From Nitrospira sp. (GTDB lineage Bacteria > Nitrospirota > Nitrospiria > Nitrospirales > Nitrospiraceae), in NCBI GenBank assembly GCA_030692565.1, contig JAUYAO010000023.1, positions 1 through 52,998 of the forward strand: a stretch of DNA of 52,998 bases, in the 5' to 3' direction. Positions 7,874 through 16,487 of the stretch are shown one piece after another (within the stretch, counting starts at the first letter, position 1; every line of letters starts with the position of its first letter). Position numbers and translations under genes: made by a program. Under the pieces are notes generated by a model. That model was not told the origin of the DNA, did not search any database, and was given only the letters and a program-made list of their open reading frames with translations.

Positions 7874-8071
7874 ATGGGGACAGCCCCGAAGAGCGAATTG
7901 ATGACGGTGTCGGAGACGTGTCTGTACCTGAAGATTACGACCCGCACCCTCTATCGCTATATACAGAACAGACAGATTCCAGCCTTCAAGCTTGGGAAAG
8001 AATGGCGATTCGTACGTTCGGATCTGGAGCAGTGGATCCGCGACCGGACCAGAACCGCCCTCCCGTCATAA
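7874..8071 (+). CDS. Excisionase-type helix-turn-helix protein
   Basis: A 65-residue protein that is a single MerR-like winged HTH of the excisionase/BldC kind: LMTVSETCLYLKITTRTLYRYIQNRQIPAFKLGKEWRFVRSDLEQWI, of which the middle (TRTLYRYIQNRQIPAFKLGK) is diagnostic. Proteins of this type bind DNA as architectural or regulatory factors and are not necessarily phage-derived. AGGTGGG lies just upstream of the ATG at 7874. A longer overlapping frame (7840-8076) shows no homology and is a shadow. It precedes mraZ by 14 bp and probably shares its transcript; it may regulate it. Confidence 0.85.
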   Translation: MGTAPKSELMTVSETCLYLKITTRTLYRYIQNRQIPAFKLGKEWRFVRSDLEQWIRDRTRTALPS

Positions 8072-8085
8072 ACTAGGATCGATCT

Positions 8086-8526
8086 ATGTTCGCTGGCGAA
8101 TATCTCTGCAAAGTCGACGAGAAGGGGCGTTTCATCGTCCCCTCCCCGATCCGCGAGCAGATTGAAGCCGACGGCCAGGCCGTCACCTTCCTCAAGGGCC
8201 CGGAACAATCCCTCCTCATCTATTCGTTGAAGGAATGGGAAAAGGTCCTCGACCGGACCAAGACGACACTCGATGAAGACCAAAGCCGCCTGTTCATGCA
8301 CTTTGTCGTGTCCGAGGCAGGCACATCAGAAATCGACAAGACCGGCCGCATCCTCATTCCCGGCCGCTTGCGGAAACAGATTCCCTTGGATGAAGATCTC
8401 GAAATCATTCTGGTCGGGATGTATCACCGAATGGAAGTCTGGAATCCCAGCGAGTGGCGCCGCTACATTGCCCGCACCGAAGACCGCTACGAACAGAACA
8501 TGTCGAAGATTCAGAACCTGCTGTAA
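8086..8526 (+). CDS. mraZ: MraZ transcriptional regulator
   Basis: A 146-residue protein with two SpoVT/AbrB-like swapped-hairpin halves, each with the MraZ motif: D11-x3-R15 (VDEKGRFIVPSPIRE) and D84-x3-R88 (IDKTGRILIPGRLRK). MraZ forms a ring that binds direct repeats upstream of its own gene and normally heads the division and cell-wall (dcw) cluster with rsmH and ftsL. Here none of these follow: the next gene is a RusA-type nuclease. The length and both motifs are complete, so it should be functional. The target of regulation is unclear. Confidence 0.93.
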   Translation: MFAGEYLCKVDEKGRFIVPSPIREQIEADGQAVTFLKGPEQSLLIYSLKEWEKVLDRTKTTLDEDQSRLFMHFVVSEAGTSEIDKTGRILIPGRLRKQIPLDEDLEIILVGMYHRMEVWNPSEWRRYIARTEDRYEQNMSKIQNLL

Positions 8527-8535
8527 GTTCGCTCC

Positions 8536-9108
8536 ATGCCTGCCGGACGACGTCACACGGGCTCCCATCGTTCAAAAGTCCCCGTTCGCGTCGTCTCCTA
8601 TCGACCGGCCGCCAAAGCCGAACCAGCTTCGAAACAGCCGTCCGTTGCCAATCTACCCCCAACAGTTCGACAAGCGCGTCCCCGAGCGCCGCTTCAAATC
8701 CCGGTGCCCTCTGCAGTTGTGACGGCCGAATCCATCGCGATCACGCTGCCGGTTCCACCCAGCATCAACCATCAGTACGCCACGGTTCAGGGCCGCCGGG
8801 TCCTGTCTTCGGCAGGTCGAACGTATAAGCAACATGTCGGGCAGCAGCTCTGGCTGGCCTTGTCTCAATCTCCCCACAAGCGAGTGCTGATGCATCGGCT
8901 TCAATCGGAACCTCTCGCCCTCTCCATTCGGTTTTATTTCACCTCGCCCCTCAGACGCGATGTCGACGGCGGACTCAAAATCGCCCAGGATGCCCTCTGC
9001 GAAGGGATCGGCCTCAATGACAATCGCATAGTGGAAACCCATCTCTATAAGGATGTCGATCGAACCAATCCCCGGATTCAGATTGCCCTCTCCCTGGCTA
9101 CCCAATAG
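8536..9108 (+). CDS. RusA-type Holliday junction resolvase
   Basis: A 190-residue protein whose C-terminal ~125 residues are a RusA domain: PVPPSINHQYATVQGRRVLS at 72-91 and the catalytic block RRDVDGGLKIAQDAL, with D142, D144 and K148 aligned to the acidic residues and lysine of E. coli RusA, plus D162 in LNDNRI. The enzyme resolves four-way DNA junctions. The first ~65 residues are basic and proline-rich, beyond the usual RusA length (about 120-140), so the true start may be later (for example GTG at 8719) or the extension is a disordered tail. RusA is usually found on prophages; no phage genes surround it here. Confidence 0.85.
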   Translation: MPAGRRHTGSHRSKVPVRVVSYRPAAKAEPASKQPSVANLPPTVRQARPRAPLQIPVPSAVVTAESIAITLPVPPSINHQYATVQGRRVLSSAGRTYKQHVGQQLWLALSQSPHKRVLMHRLQSEPLALSIRFYFTSPLRRDVDGGLKIAQDALCEGIGLNDNRIVETHLYKDVDRTNPRIQIALSLATQ

Positions 9109-9201
9109 CAGTCCCAATATATCCAGCACCCCTCTTTAGATTCCCGCAGGCACAACCGATAAGAGTGTGAACTCTTTTAACTATTTGCCGTATCCATAGC
9201 C

Positions 9202-10449
9202 ATGGCCACAAAGACGATTTCGATCGATCAACTCCGCGTCGGGATGTACGTTGCGAAGATCGACCTGTCCTGGTTTCGATCGCCGTTTCTCCGGCGCTCG
9301 TTGCCCATCGAACACACGATTCAAATTGAGAAGCTGCGCCGCGCCGGAGCCCAGCGCATCGTTATTGATCTGTCCCGCGGGGATGATGTTGAAACGGTGG
9401 GTACGCTCGACCCGCTGATCTCCTCGCAAGAGATGACGCTGACGCCGCAGGCACCTCCATCGAAATTGGTTCCCAAGCCGTTGACCCAGCTGAACGAAGA
9501 GTATGCCCAAGCTCTGGTTGCCAGAAAGCAATTGGAGCAAGCCGTTCACTCGGTCTTCTCGTCTATTGCAGAACAGGGATCCGTTGACCCTCAGTTGGCA
9601 GCCGAAGCCGTGCAGGAAGTCGCAATCGTCACACGAACCCTCCAGAATTCAGCCATCTTCATGGCGCTCAGCCAGCAACGGGCAGGAGATTCGTCCCTGA
9701 GCCACCATGCGCTTTCAACCTGCACCTTGTCGCTCGTCGTCGGACAATCGTTCGGCTATAACCCGCTCGAACTCCAGGAACTGGCCATGGCCGCGCTGCT
9801 TCACGACATCGGCCTGCTCCAGATTCCCGCACCGATCATTCAGCGAAGCGCCAACACCTCCCATCCGCCCTCACGGCAAGACCGGCAACTGCTCCAGTCG
9901 CATCCCCGATTGGGTATTCTCGCGCTTGAACGGCAAGGGGGATTCGAAACCAGAGTCTTGCAAATGATCGGGGAGCACCATATCCGCCTCGATGACTCGG
10001 GCTATCCCCAAGGCACCAAAGGCGAGTTTACGTCGGAACGCTCGCGCATTCTGATGATTGCCGATTACTACGATGAGTTGATCACCGGATTCGGCGGAGC
10101 GTCGCCGCTGGCACCCCATCAAGCGCTGCAACGGATTTTCCGAGAATCCCAGGACGGGGCGTTCGATCAGGTCATCCTGTCGCGCTTTATCAAGCTGATC
10201 GGCATCTACCCGGTTCACAGCCGCGTGCAGTTGAACACGAGCGAAAAGGCTGTTGTGACGGAGTTGAATCCGTCAGCGCTGCATCGACCTGTCGTCACAA
10301 TCACCCATACTCCCAACGGGAATGAGGCACCAACCCCTTTCGTTGTCGACCTGTCAGACCAAGTCAATGTCACGCCCGAACGGGCTATCGATAAGGTGCT
10401 GGACTCCCAGGAACCCGCCCATCCCGCCAGCGCGTCACAAGCCGCCTAG
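9202..10449 (+). CDS. HD-GYP domain protein with N-terminal DUF3391
   Basis: A 415-residue cytoplasmic protein with an N-terminal DUF3391 domain (ISIDQLRVGMYVAKIDLSW, about 1-125) and an HD-GYP phosphodiesterase domain. Seen motifs are H201-D202 in LHDIG, HP in SHPRLGILALE, the HH pair in GEHH, and G267-Y268-P269 in DSGYPQG. HD-GYP enzymes hydrolyse cyclic di-GMP. The usual AD-x-x-D-A segment is ADYYDELITG here, so the third metal site may differ. A proline-rich tail (about 350-415) carries no domain I recognise. No strong Shine-Dalgarno sequence precedes the ATG. Confidence 0.9.
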   Translation: MATKTISIDQLRVGMYVAKIDLSWFRSPFLRRSLPIEHTIQIEKLRRAGAQRIVIDLSRGDDVETVGTLDPLISSQEMTLTPQAPPSKLVPKPLTQLNEEYAQALVARKQLEQAVHSVFSSIAEQGSVDPQLAAEAVQEVAIVTRTLQNSAIFMALSQQRAGDSSLSHHALSTCTLSLVVGQSFGYNPLELQELAMAALLHDIGLLQIPAPIIQRSANTSHPPSRQDRQLLQSHPRLGILALERQGGFETRVLQMIGEHHIRLDDSGYPQGTKGEFTSERSRILMIADYYDELITGFGGASPLAPHQALQRIFRESQDGAFDQVILSRFIKLIGIYPVHSRVQLNTSEKAVVTELNPSALHRPVVTITHTPNGNEAPTPFVVDLSDQVNVTPERAIDKVLDSQEPAHPASASQAA

Positions 10450-10525
10450 CCCTGGCAGAACACGCACCAGCAACGTCGCCGATACCCCCTGCACATGAAG
10501 ACGATAGACGATTTGAAATCGATCG

Positions 10526-11761
10526 CTACTCGTAGCGTAACGCGTCGATCGGATTGAGCCGAGCCGCTTTATTGGCTGGATAGAGACCGAAAAAGAGACC
10601 GACCGCGAGCGAGAAGACAAACGCCGCGATCACGGTATCGCCGGAAATGATCGTGGGCCACCCCGCGATAACGGTCGTCAGCCTCGCACCCACCACCCCG
10701 ACGACAATTCCCAGCGTCCCGCCGACGACACTCAAGGTCATGGCCTCGATCAAGAACTGCATGAGGATATGCCGCCGCTTGGCCCCCACCGCCATCCGAA
10801 CGCCGATCTCCCGCGTCCGCTCCGTCACGGAGACCAGTAGAATATTCATAATGCCGATGCCGCCGACCAGCAGCGAAACTGCCGCAATGGAGAGCAGCAT
10901 CACCGTCAACGTCTGACTCGTGCCTTCTTGAACTTTTCCAATATCGACCTGCGTGCGGATCGTAAAGTCGTCGCCCTGTTCGGCCTGGAGCCGATGCCGG
11001 GCCCGCAAGAACTCACGAATCTGATCGACGGCGGCAAACAGATCCTCCTGCCGCTCCGTCGTGGCAAACAAGGCCCCGACCGATCCGATGAACTGCGTCC
11101 CAAAGACTTTCCGCTCCGCGGTGCTGAAGGGGATAAACACGATGTCGTCCTGATCCGATCCTTGGGCCGATTGGCCCTTCGGTGCAAGCACCCCGATCAC
11201 ACGAAACGGCACATTCTTGATCCGAATGACGGACCCGACCGGCTCCTCACCCGCCTCAAACAGATTTTCCACCACGGTTTGCCCGACCAGCGCCACACGC
11301 ACCGCGGCATCCAGATCGACCTGCGTAAATGGGCCACCACTGGTAAACGACCAGTCGCGGATCGTCAGATAGCTGGGGGAAACTCCATTTACGGACCCAT
11401 TCCAATTCTTGTTCCCATTGACGATCTGCATGACATCACGCTTCGCCCACCCGGTATCTTGCAGCAACGGGATGCGCTTCTTCATCTCCAGCGCATCGGA
11501 CACATTCAGCGTGACTGCGCCGCCCTGTCCGCCCCGCACGCCGCTGACAGTCGTCGACCCCGGCAGCACGATGATGACATTGGTTCCCATACTGGCGACT
11601 TGCGCCTGCACCGCCGCCTTGGCTCCCTCTCCGATACTGACCATGGCAATCACGGCACCAACCCCGATGACGATCCCCAACATTGTCAGCCCGGCCCTGA
11701 GCCGGTTGCGGCTGAGGATACGGATCGCCGTCATGAGCGTGAGGAGGAGAAATGCCGGCAT
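10526..11761 (-). CDS. MacB-type ABC permease
   Basis: A 411-residue permease with an N-terminal membrane helix (RLRAGLTMLGIVIGVGAVIAM), a MacB periplasmic core domain (about 45-245) and an FtsX domain at the C-terminus (IAAVSLLVGGIGIMNILLVSV, then TERTREIGVRMAVGAKRR) with four helices in total. It is the membrane half of a MacAB-type tripartite efflux or secretion pump; unlike E. coli MacB the ATPase is a separate protein. Its ATG (11761) overlaps the ATPase stop (ATGA). Substrates of the family include macrolides, peptides and siderophores; nothing here tells which. Confidence 0.9.
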   Translation of the reverse strand: MPAFLLLTLMTAIRILSRNRLRAGLTMLGIVIGVGAVIAMVSIGEGAKAAVQAQVASMGTNVIIVLPGSTTVSGVRGGQGGAVTLNVSDALEMKKRIPLLQDTGWAKRDVMQIVNGNKNWNGSVNGVSPSYLTIRDWSFTSGGPFTQVDLDAAVRVALVGQTVVENLFEAGEEPVGSVIRIKNVPFRVIGVLAPKGQSAQGSDQDDIVFIPFSTAERKVFGTQFIGSVGALFATTERQEDLFAAVDQIREFLRARHRLQAEQGDDFTIRTQVDIGKVQEGTSQTLTVMLLSIAAVSLLVGGIGIMNILLVSVTERTREIGVRMAVGAKRRHILMQFLIEAMTLSVVGGTLGIVVGVVGARLTTVIAGWPTIISGDTVIAAFVFSLAVGLFFGLYPANKAARLNPIDALRYE

Positions 11762-12501
11762 CAGCGCCCCACCAGAGGGGACGGATGCCCGGGCTTGGTA
11801 TGCCGATCGGTAAGCACCTGCCCATCTTTAATCACGATTTCACGGGCAGCATAGGCCGCGATATCGGGTTCATGAGTCACTAAGATAACCGTGATGCCTT
11901 CTTCCTTGTTCAACCGATCGAGGATCGTCATGATTTCCCGGCTCGATTCTGTATCCAGATTTCCGGTCGGTTCGTCGGCCAACAAGAGGGATGGCGTCGT
12001 GACCAATGCGCGGGCAATGGCCACCCGTTGTTGCTGCCCGCCGGACAATTGCGTCGGATAGTGCTGTTCGCGGCCCTTCAATCCCACCCGCTCCAACGCC
12101 GCCGCCGCCAGCGTTCGCTGCTCGCGAAGAGAGAGGCCGCGATAGAAGAGCGGAAGCTGCGCATTTTCCAAGGCGCTGGTGCGGGGGATCAGATTGAAGC
12201 TTTGAAAAACGAACCCGATCTGCCGATTCCGGATCTCAGCCAGCTCATCGGCGCGAAGCGCCGCAACATCGACGCCGTTCAGCCAATAATGGCCCTTGGT
12301 GGGCTGATCCAGACAACCCAACATGTTCATCAGCGTCGACTTCCCTGACCCCGATGAACCCATGATCGCGACAAACTCGCCTTGCTCGACCGTGAGATTC
12401 AGCCCGCGAAGCGCCTGCACCTCCACATCGCCTAAGCGATACACTTTCCACAGGTCTTCGCACTGAATCAACGAAACCGGCCGGCCATGTCCACTATCCA
12501 T
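11761..12501 (-). CDS. MacB-type ABC ATPase
   Basis: A 246-residue ATPase with Walker [10 protein letters not shown], signature LSGGQQQR and Walker [14 protein letters not shown], the H-loop in [12 protein letters not shown], and the Q-loop in [16 protein letters not shown]. The [19 protein letters not shown] segment is typical of MacB-like ATPases. It sits between the membrane-fusion protein gene (59 bp upstream) and the permease (overlapping), so the three form one operon. The start at 12501 leaves a short extension before the first strand; the initiation site could be slightly downstream. Confidence 0.92.
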   Translation of the reverse strand: MDSGHGRPVSLIQCEDLWKVYRLGDVEVQALRGLNLTVEQGEFVAIMGSSGSGKSTLMNMLGCLDQPTKGHYWLNGVDVAALRADELAEIRNRQIGFVFQSFNLIPRTSALENAQLPLFYRGLSLREQRTLAAAALERVGLKGREQHYPTQLSGGQQQRVAIARALVTTPSLLLADEPTGNLDTESSREIMTILDRLNKEEGITVILVTHEPDIAAYAAREIVIKDGQVLTDRHTKPGHPSPLVGR

Positions 12502-12560
12502 GAGCGCCCTGCCTTGTCAGCGGCATTCGATCACACCGTGCACGAAGTGAGTCATGACCA

Positions 12561-13847
12561 CTACATACCCCGGTCACGCGTGCGGCGCTGTCCGCCGCCG
12601 CCACCGAAGCCGGGTGGCAGCTCGCTCCCTTGGCGATTCGCTCGAGGCACATCCAGCCCCACGATGACCGTATCCTGCTCCCCGAGGGATCCGCCGACAA
12701 TCTCCGTCGCCACGCCATCGGAAATCCCCGTCTGAACCGACACGGAGACCAGCTCGCCGGACTCATCTTGTTTCCAGACTTTACGTGCGGCGGCTCCGGT
12801 CTCCATAGCGCCGGATGACGCTCGGCTCGCAGCCGGTCGCCCCTCAGCCTTGGCCGGTTTTCCTTCAGCCGATCCGCCTTCTGCCCGCTCGCTCTTGGGA
12901 GGCGTAAAGCGTAACGCAGCGTTCGGCACCTTGAGCACCTGCTCTCGTTGCGCCACGACAATGGAAACATTCGCCGTCATCCCCGGCTTCAGACGCAGGT
13001 CTTGATTGTCGACGGCCACCACAACATTGTACGTCACCACATTCTGCACATTGATCGGAGCCAACCGCACCTGGCGGATCGATCCGGAAAACCGCACGCC
13101 GGGATAGGCATCCACGGAAAACGTCGCATCCTTTCCCTCGGCAATCCCGCCGATATCCGACTCGCTCACATTGGTATCCACCTGCATCTTCGTCAAATCG
13201 AGCGCGATCAGAAACAGGTTCGGCGTGGCAAAACTGGCGGCGACGGTCTGCCCGACTTCGATGTTTCTGGCCACCACAATGCCATCGACCGGCGAACGGA
13301 TCGTGGTGTATTTCAATTCCAGTTCCGCTGAGTTCAACGCCGCTTCCGCCTGCCTGACTTGCGCCTCGGCCACGTGCACCTGCGCTTCCGCGCCCTGCGC
13401 GTTGGTCACAGCCACATCCACATCATTCTGCGACACAAAATTCTGATCGATCAGAGAGCGGACCCGGTCGAGTTCGCGTTTACGCTGCGCTCCATCCGTC
13501 TTGGCGCGGGCCACATTCGCTTTCGCCATTTCCAGATTACTCGCAGCTTGATCCCGACGGGCCTTAAACGGTTCCGGATCGATCACCGCCACGATGTCGC
13601 CGGCCTTCACCCGCGAATTGAAGTCCGCGTGGAGACTTTTGATCATGCCGGAAACTTGCGAGCCGACTTGCACGGACACGACCGGATTGATGGTGCCCGT
13701 TGCGCTCACGATAGAAACGATAGAACCCCGTTCGACGGCGGCGGTCCGATAGCGCACCGGCACCTTGCGCTCTCCGGTGAAGAACACATACCCGCCGATG
13801 GCAAGCCCCACCGCTACAATGCCGAGCACAATCCCGAGTCGTCGCAT
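12561..13847 (-). CDS. MacA-type periplasmic adaptor (membrane fusion protein)
   Basis: A 428-residue adaptor with one N-terminal membrane helix (LGIVLGIVAVGLAIGGYVFF), a barrel-sandwich (lipoyl-like) domain split by a long coiled coil of Ala/Gln/Glu-rich helices (about 95-190) and a beta-barrel region (VDTNVSESDIGGIAEG). It bridges the MacB-type pump to an outer-membrane channel, which is not encoded nearby. Low-complexity linkers (ERAEGGSAEGKPAKAEGRP, about 325-350) and a Gly/Arg-rich tail are additions to the family fold. It is the first gene of the macA-ATPase-permease operon. Confidence 0.92.
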   Translation of the reverse strand: MRRLGIVLGIVAVGLAIGGYVFFTGERKVPVRYRTAAVERGSIVSIVSATGTINPVVSVQVGSQVSGMIKSLHADFNSRVKAGDIVAVIDPEPFKARRDQAASNLEMAKANVARAKTDGAQRKRELDRVRSLIDQNFVSQNDVDVAVTNAQGAEAQVHVAEAQVRQAEAALNSAELELKYTTIRSPVDGIVVARNIEVGQTVAASFATPNLFLIALDLTKMQVDTNVSESDIGGIAEGKDATFSVDAYPGVRFSGSIRQVRLAPINVQNVVTYNVVVAVDNQDLRLKPGMTANVSIVVAQREQVLKVPNAALRFTPPKSERAEGGSAEGKPAKAEGRPAASRASSGAMETGAAARKVWKQDESGELVSVSVQTGISDGVATEIVGGSLGEQDTVIVGLDVPRANRQGSELPPGFGGGGGQRRTRDRGM

Positions 13848-13931
13848 AAGCTAATCCTTGCCTGACCAGAGTGCATTCATCATAGCAGGAAGCTGCGGGA
13901 CGAATCATCCCGCGACAGCCTCCGAAAGCAC

Positions 13932-13965
13932 GAGGGCCGTTCCCCCTGACGGGAGAACGGCCCTC
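13932..13965 (-). terminator. Hairpin terminator after the lipoprotein gene
   Basis: Perfect 11-bp arms GAGGGCCGTTC (13932-13942) and GAACGGCCCTC (13955-13965), extended by three inner G:C pairs. It lies between the lipoprotein stop and the macA start on the minus strand. There is no long T run, so strength is uncertain. Confidence 0.6.
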
Positions 13966-13994
13966 ATCGACCGCATCATCGCCCCTGCAAACAG

Positions 13995-14699
13995 TTACGG
14001 GCTGACGGAAATACGATCCTTGATCATGTCGAAGGTCTCCTTGGGCACCACGTTCTTGGCGACCAATTCGCCCTTCACACGATAGGGACGATTCGTGACG
14101 ATCCGATCGGCTTCGTCCTTCTTCAGCCCCAGAAACAACACCATATCGCTCGCGGACGCCTTGTTCACATTCATCGCCGCCGAGCCGGCCGCGGGAGCGC
14201 TCGGCGCCGGAGCCGTCGAGGCTGCCCCCGGAAGCGGAGGAAGTGGCGCGGACGGCGTCAGTGAACCGGTCACCGAGCGGGATCGGTCCTTGAGCTCCTT
14301 CTGATAGCGGGCGACCAACGACTTCAGCGTCTCATTGTGTCGCTTCACATCCTCATACTCCGCCCGCACGTTCCGATTCTGGGAGGACACCGCTTTCAGC
14401 TTATCTTCCAACTCCTTCGTCCGCGTGTCGAGCGACCCACGCTCTTTATCTCGCCCATGCTCGATGCGCTGCAGTTCGTCACGAGCCGCTTGCGCCTCGC
14501 CGCCGAACTTGACGTTCAGCTCCTTCAGCGTCTTCACCTGCTGCTCCATCGCGTTCTTCTGCTGGCGCGTCTTTTCCAGTTCCATCTTCGCGCTATCCGC
14601 CTCCGCCAGCGCGTCCTGATATTTCTTATTCGAAACCACGCACCCGCTGGTCATCATGGCCACAACCACCAGCACTGACAAGATCCACTCACGTCTCAT
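13995..14699 (-). CDS. Lipoprotein with coiled coil and C-terminal helix-hairpin-helix domain
   Basis: A 234-residue protein with a lipoprotein signal (helix, then MTSGC with C20 as the acylated cysteine), a long Lys/Glu/Gln-rich coiled coil (about 25-140), a Pro/Ala-rich linker (about 145-175) and a C-terminal helix-hairpin-helix segment (NVNKASASDMVLFLGL, KDEADRIV, ETFDMIKDRI) of the ComEA/HhH_3 kind. HhH domains bind DNA non-specifically, or can act as protein modules. A membrane-anchored periplasmic HhH protein suggests DNA handling, as in ComEA, but the coiled-coil layout is not ComEA. GGGGGAGG precedes the ATG. It is monocistronic with its own promoter and terminator. Confidence 0.75.
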   Translation of the reverse strand: MRREWILSVLVVVAMMTSGCVVSNKKYQDALAEADSAKMELEKTRQQKNAMEQQVKTLKELNVKFGGEAQAARDELQRIEHGRDKERGSLDTRTKELEDKLKAVSSQNRNVRAEYEDVKRHNETLKSLVARYQKELKDRSRSVTGSLTPSAPLPPLPGAASTAPAPSAPAAGSAAMNVNKASASDMVLFLGLKKDEADRIVTNRPYRVKGELVAKNVVPKETFDMIKDRISVSP

Positions 14700-14804
14700 A
14701 CAAACCTCCCCCTCTTACAATAACCACGTATTAGTGAACGGGACCGGTGCTCTCTGCCGGCATGCATCCGTTGCCTCCCGGCTATGCCCTACTCATTCAA
14801 ATTG

Positions 14805-14833
14805 TGTGTATGCCAACAGTCCCTCTTTGTCAA
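14805..14833 (-). promoter_or_regulatory. Promoter of the HhH lipoprotein gene
   Basis: On the minus strand: TTGACA (14833-14828), 17-bp spacer, TACACA (14810-14805). The resulting leader would be about 100 nt. Confidence 0.45.
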
Positions 14834-14977
14834 CTTATTTGCAGCTGTCGCCGCGAACCTCGATCGATGCAGAGCCACCGGCAAGAAGCACCTGTGAGCT
14901 TGACGACAACCGATAGCTCTGTGATGATCGCAACGATACGTACTCTCCACAAGCACACTGTTCGAAACAGGAACGTC

Positions 14978-15853
14978 ATGACTGAATGGGGCCCTGCCTT
15001 AGCGGTAATCCTTGGCATTGTCGAAGGGCTGACGGAATTTCTGCCGGTCTCCTCAACCGGGCATTTGATCCTCGTAGGCCACGCATTGGGATTCACCGGA
15101 GATGCCGCAGCCAACGCAGAGATTTCGATTCAGCTTGGCGCCATTCTCGCCGTCATCGTCTTTGAACGGGAAAAAATCGGCCGCCTCCTCTCCGGCGCGT
15201 GGCAAGAGCACGCGGCCTTGCAGACGTTGCAACGGAGCGGCCAACATCCCACATGGAAGGCGCTCATCCGGGCCTCCATGCAGGCTCATCCTCACTTGTG
15301 GTTTGTGATCGGGCTCGGTTTGGCCTTCCTCCCGGCCGCCGGCGTCGGCTTCCTCGCGCACGGATGGATCAAATCCGTGCTGTTCACGCCCCAGACCGTT
15401 GCCGCAACCTCCATCATCGGCGGACTCATTATTCTCGCGGTCGAAGCCCGGCAGCCGACAATCCAGACCACCCAGCTGGACCGAGTTTCGATCACGTCCG
15501 CCTTCTGGGTCGGCGTCGCCCAATGTGCCTCGCTCATTCCCGGCATGTCACGATCCGGTTCAACGATCATCGGCGGCTTGCTCGCCGGACTCGACCGGAA
15601 AGTCGCGACCGAGTACTCCTTCTTTCTTGCTTTACCAACGATCATCGCCGCCACTGCCTACCAAATGCTGAAGGCCAAGGCCACATTCAATCAGGCAGAC
15701 TATGTGGCATTGGGCATCGGCATGCTCGTCTCCTTCCTCGTCGCCTGGGCTGTCATCGCAGCCTTCCTGACCTACGTTCAGCGCCACACCTTGCGCGTGT
15801 TCGCCTACTACCGTATTGCCCTCGGCATCCTCGTGTTTCTAGTCGTACGCTAA
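14978..15853 (+). CDS. uppP: Undecaprenyl-diphosphatase UppP (BacA)
   Basis: A 291-residue polytopic membrane enzyme that dephosphorylates undecaprenyl diphosphate, recycling the lipid carrier for peptidoglycan and O-antigen synthesis; it can confer bacitracin resistance. The two conserved motifs are present: EGLTEFLPVSSTGHLIL near residues 15-31 and PGMSRSGSTI in the second half. The ATG at 14978 (AGGAAC upstream) gives the usual MTEWGPALAVILGIVEG start; the frame is open further upstream but that part is not conserved. Confidence 0.95.
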   Translation: MTEWGPALAVILGIVEGLTEFLPVSSTGHLILVGHALGFTGDAAANAEISIQLGAILAVIVFEREKIGRLLSGAWQEHAALQTLQRSGQHPTWKALIRASMQAHPHLWFVIGLGLAFLPAAGVGFLAHGWIKSVLFTPQTVAATSIIGGLIILAVEARQPTIQTTQLDRVSITSAFWVGVAQCASLIPGMSRSGSTIIGGLLAGLDRKVATEYSFFLALPTIIAATAYQMLKAKATFNQADYVALGIGMLVSFLVAWAVIAAFLTYVQRHTLRVFAYYRIALGILVFLVVR

Positions 15854-15868
15854 GCGACGTCCTCTACA

Positions 15869-15892
15869 TCGTTCCGCGTGAATCGCGAACGA
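15869..15892. terminator. Weak hairpin between uppP and lspA
   Basis: CGTT and CGCG arms (15870-15873, 15875-15878) pair with CGCG and AACG (15884-15891) around a 5-base loop with one bulge, between two convergent genes. No T run is present. Confidence 0.3.
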
Positions 15893-15950
15893 GACACTAG
15901 GATGTCTTGTGGTGACGGGAAGACTGCAGGAAACTGACAAAAACGACTCG

Positions 15951-16487
15951 TTACGTGCCGGGGGTCTGAACTGAGGGAGTCTCCGGCACCACCGGCGGGA
16001 CATCCGGCTTTTCAAACATGAAGTGGATGATCAGAAAGATCACCCCGACCGTGATCGCGGAATCCGCCACATTGAACGCCGGCCAGTGGTAGTTGTCGAC
16101 ATACACGTCCAGAAAGTCGATCACTTCGCCGAACCGCAGCCGGTCGATGAGGTTACCGATCGCGCCGCCGAGAATCGCCGACACGCTCAAACGCCCCATC
16201 CACTCCCGTTCCGGCATGCGGTAGAGAATCGTGCCGAGCAGCACCAGCGCAAAAATCGATGTGAGCCCGAAGAATACCATCCGGAAGGCGTTGCTGCTCC
16301 CAGCCAGCAATCCGAATGCAGCGCCCGGATTGCGGATATAGGTCAAACTGAAGAGATTGGGGATAATCGGAATGGATTCATGCAGTCGCATGGTCTGCAT
16401 GATATGCAACTTCGACAGCTGATCGGTGACGATGACGCTGCCCGTCAGCGAAGCCAGAACCAGATTGCGCAAAGTGAAGGCGCTCAA
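15951..16487 (-). CDS. lspA: Lipoprotein signal peptidase (signal peptidase II)
   Basis: A 178-residue membrane protease that removes signal peptides from acylated prolipoproteins. Four membrane helices and both catalytic aspartates are visible, in [14 protein letters not shown] and in [11 protein letters not shown], with NPGAAFGL between. I place the start at the TTG at 16487, which overlaps the ileS stop (TTGA) and has GGAGG eight bases upstream; longer frames reach into ileS. The proline-rich C-terminal tail ([15 protein letters not shown]) is extra. It forms an operon with ileS, a common pairing. Confidence 0.93.
   Translation of the reverse strand: MSAFTLRNLVLASLTGSVIVTDQLSKLHIMQTMRLHESIPIIPNLFSLTYIRNPGAAFGLLAGSSNAFRMVFFGLTSIFALVLLGTILYRMPEREWMGRLSVSAILGGAIGNLIDRLRFGEVIDFLDVYVDNYHWPAFNVADSAITVGVIFLIIHFMFEKPDVPPVVPETPSVQTPGT

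Noticed and set aside
7867-7878. TGGG-N4-TGGG as a possible MraZ box
   Set aside because: MraZ boxes are usually TGGG-type repeats spaced by about 5 bases in three or more copies; here there are two at a different spacing, overlapping a ribosome site.
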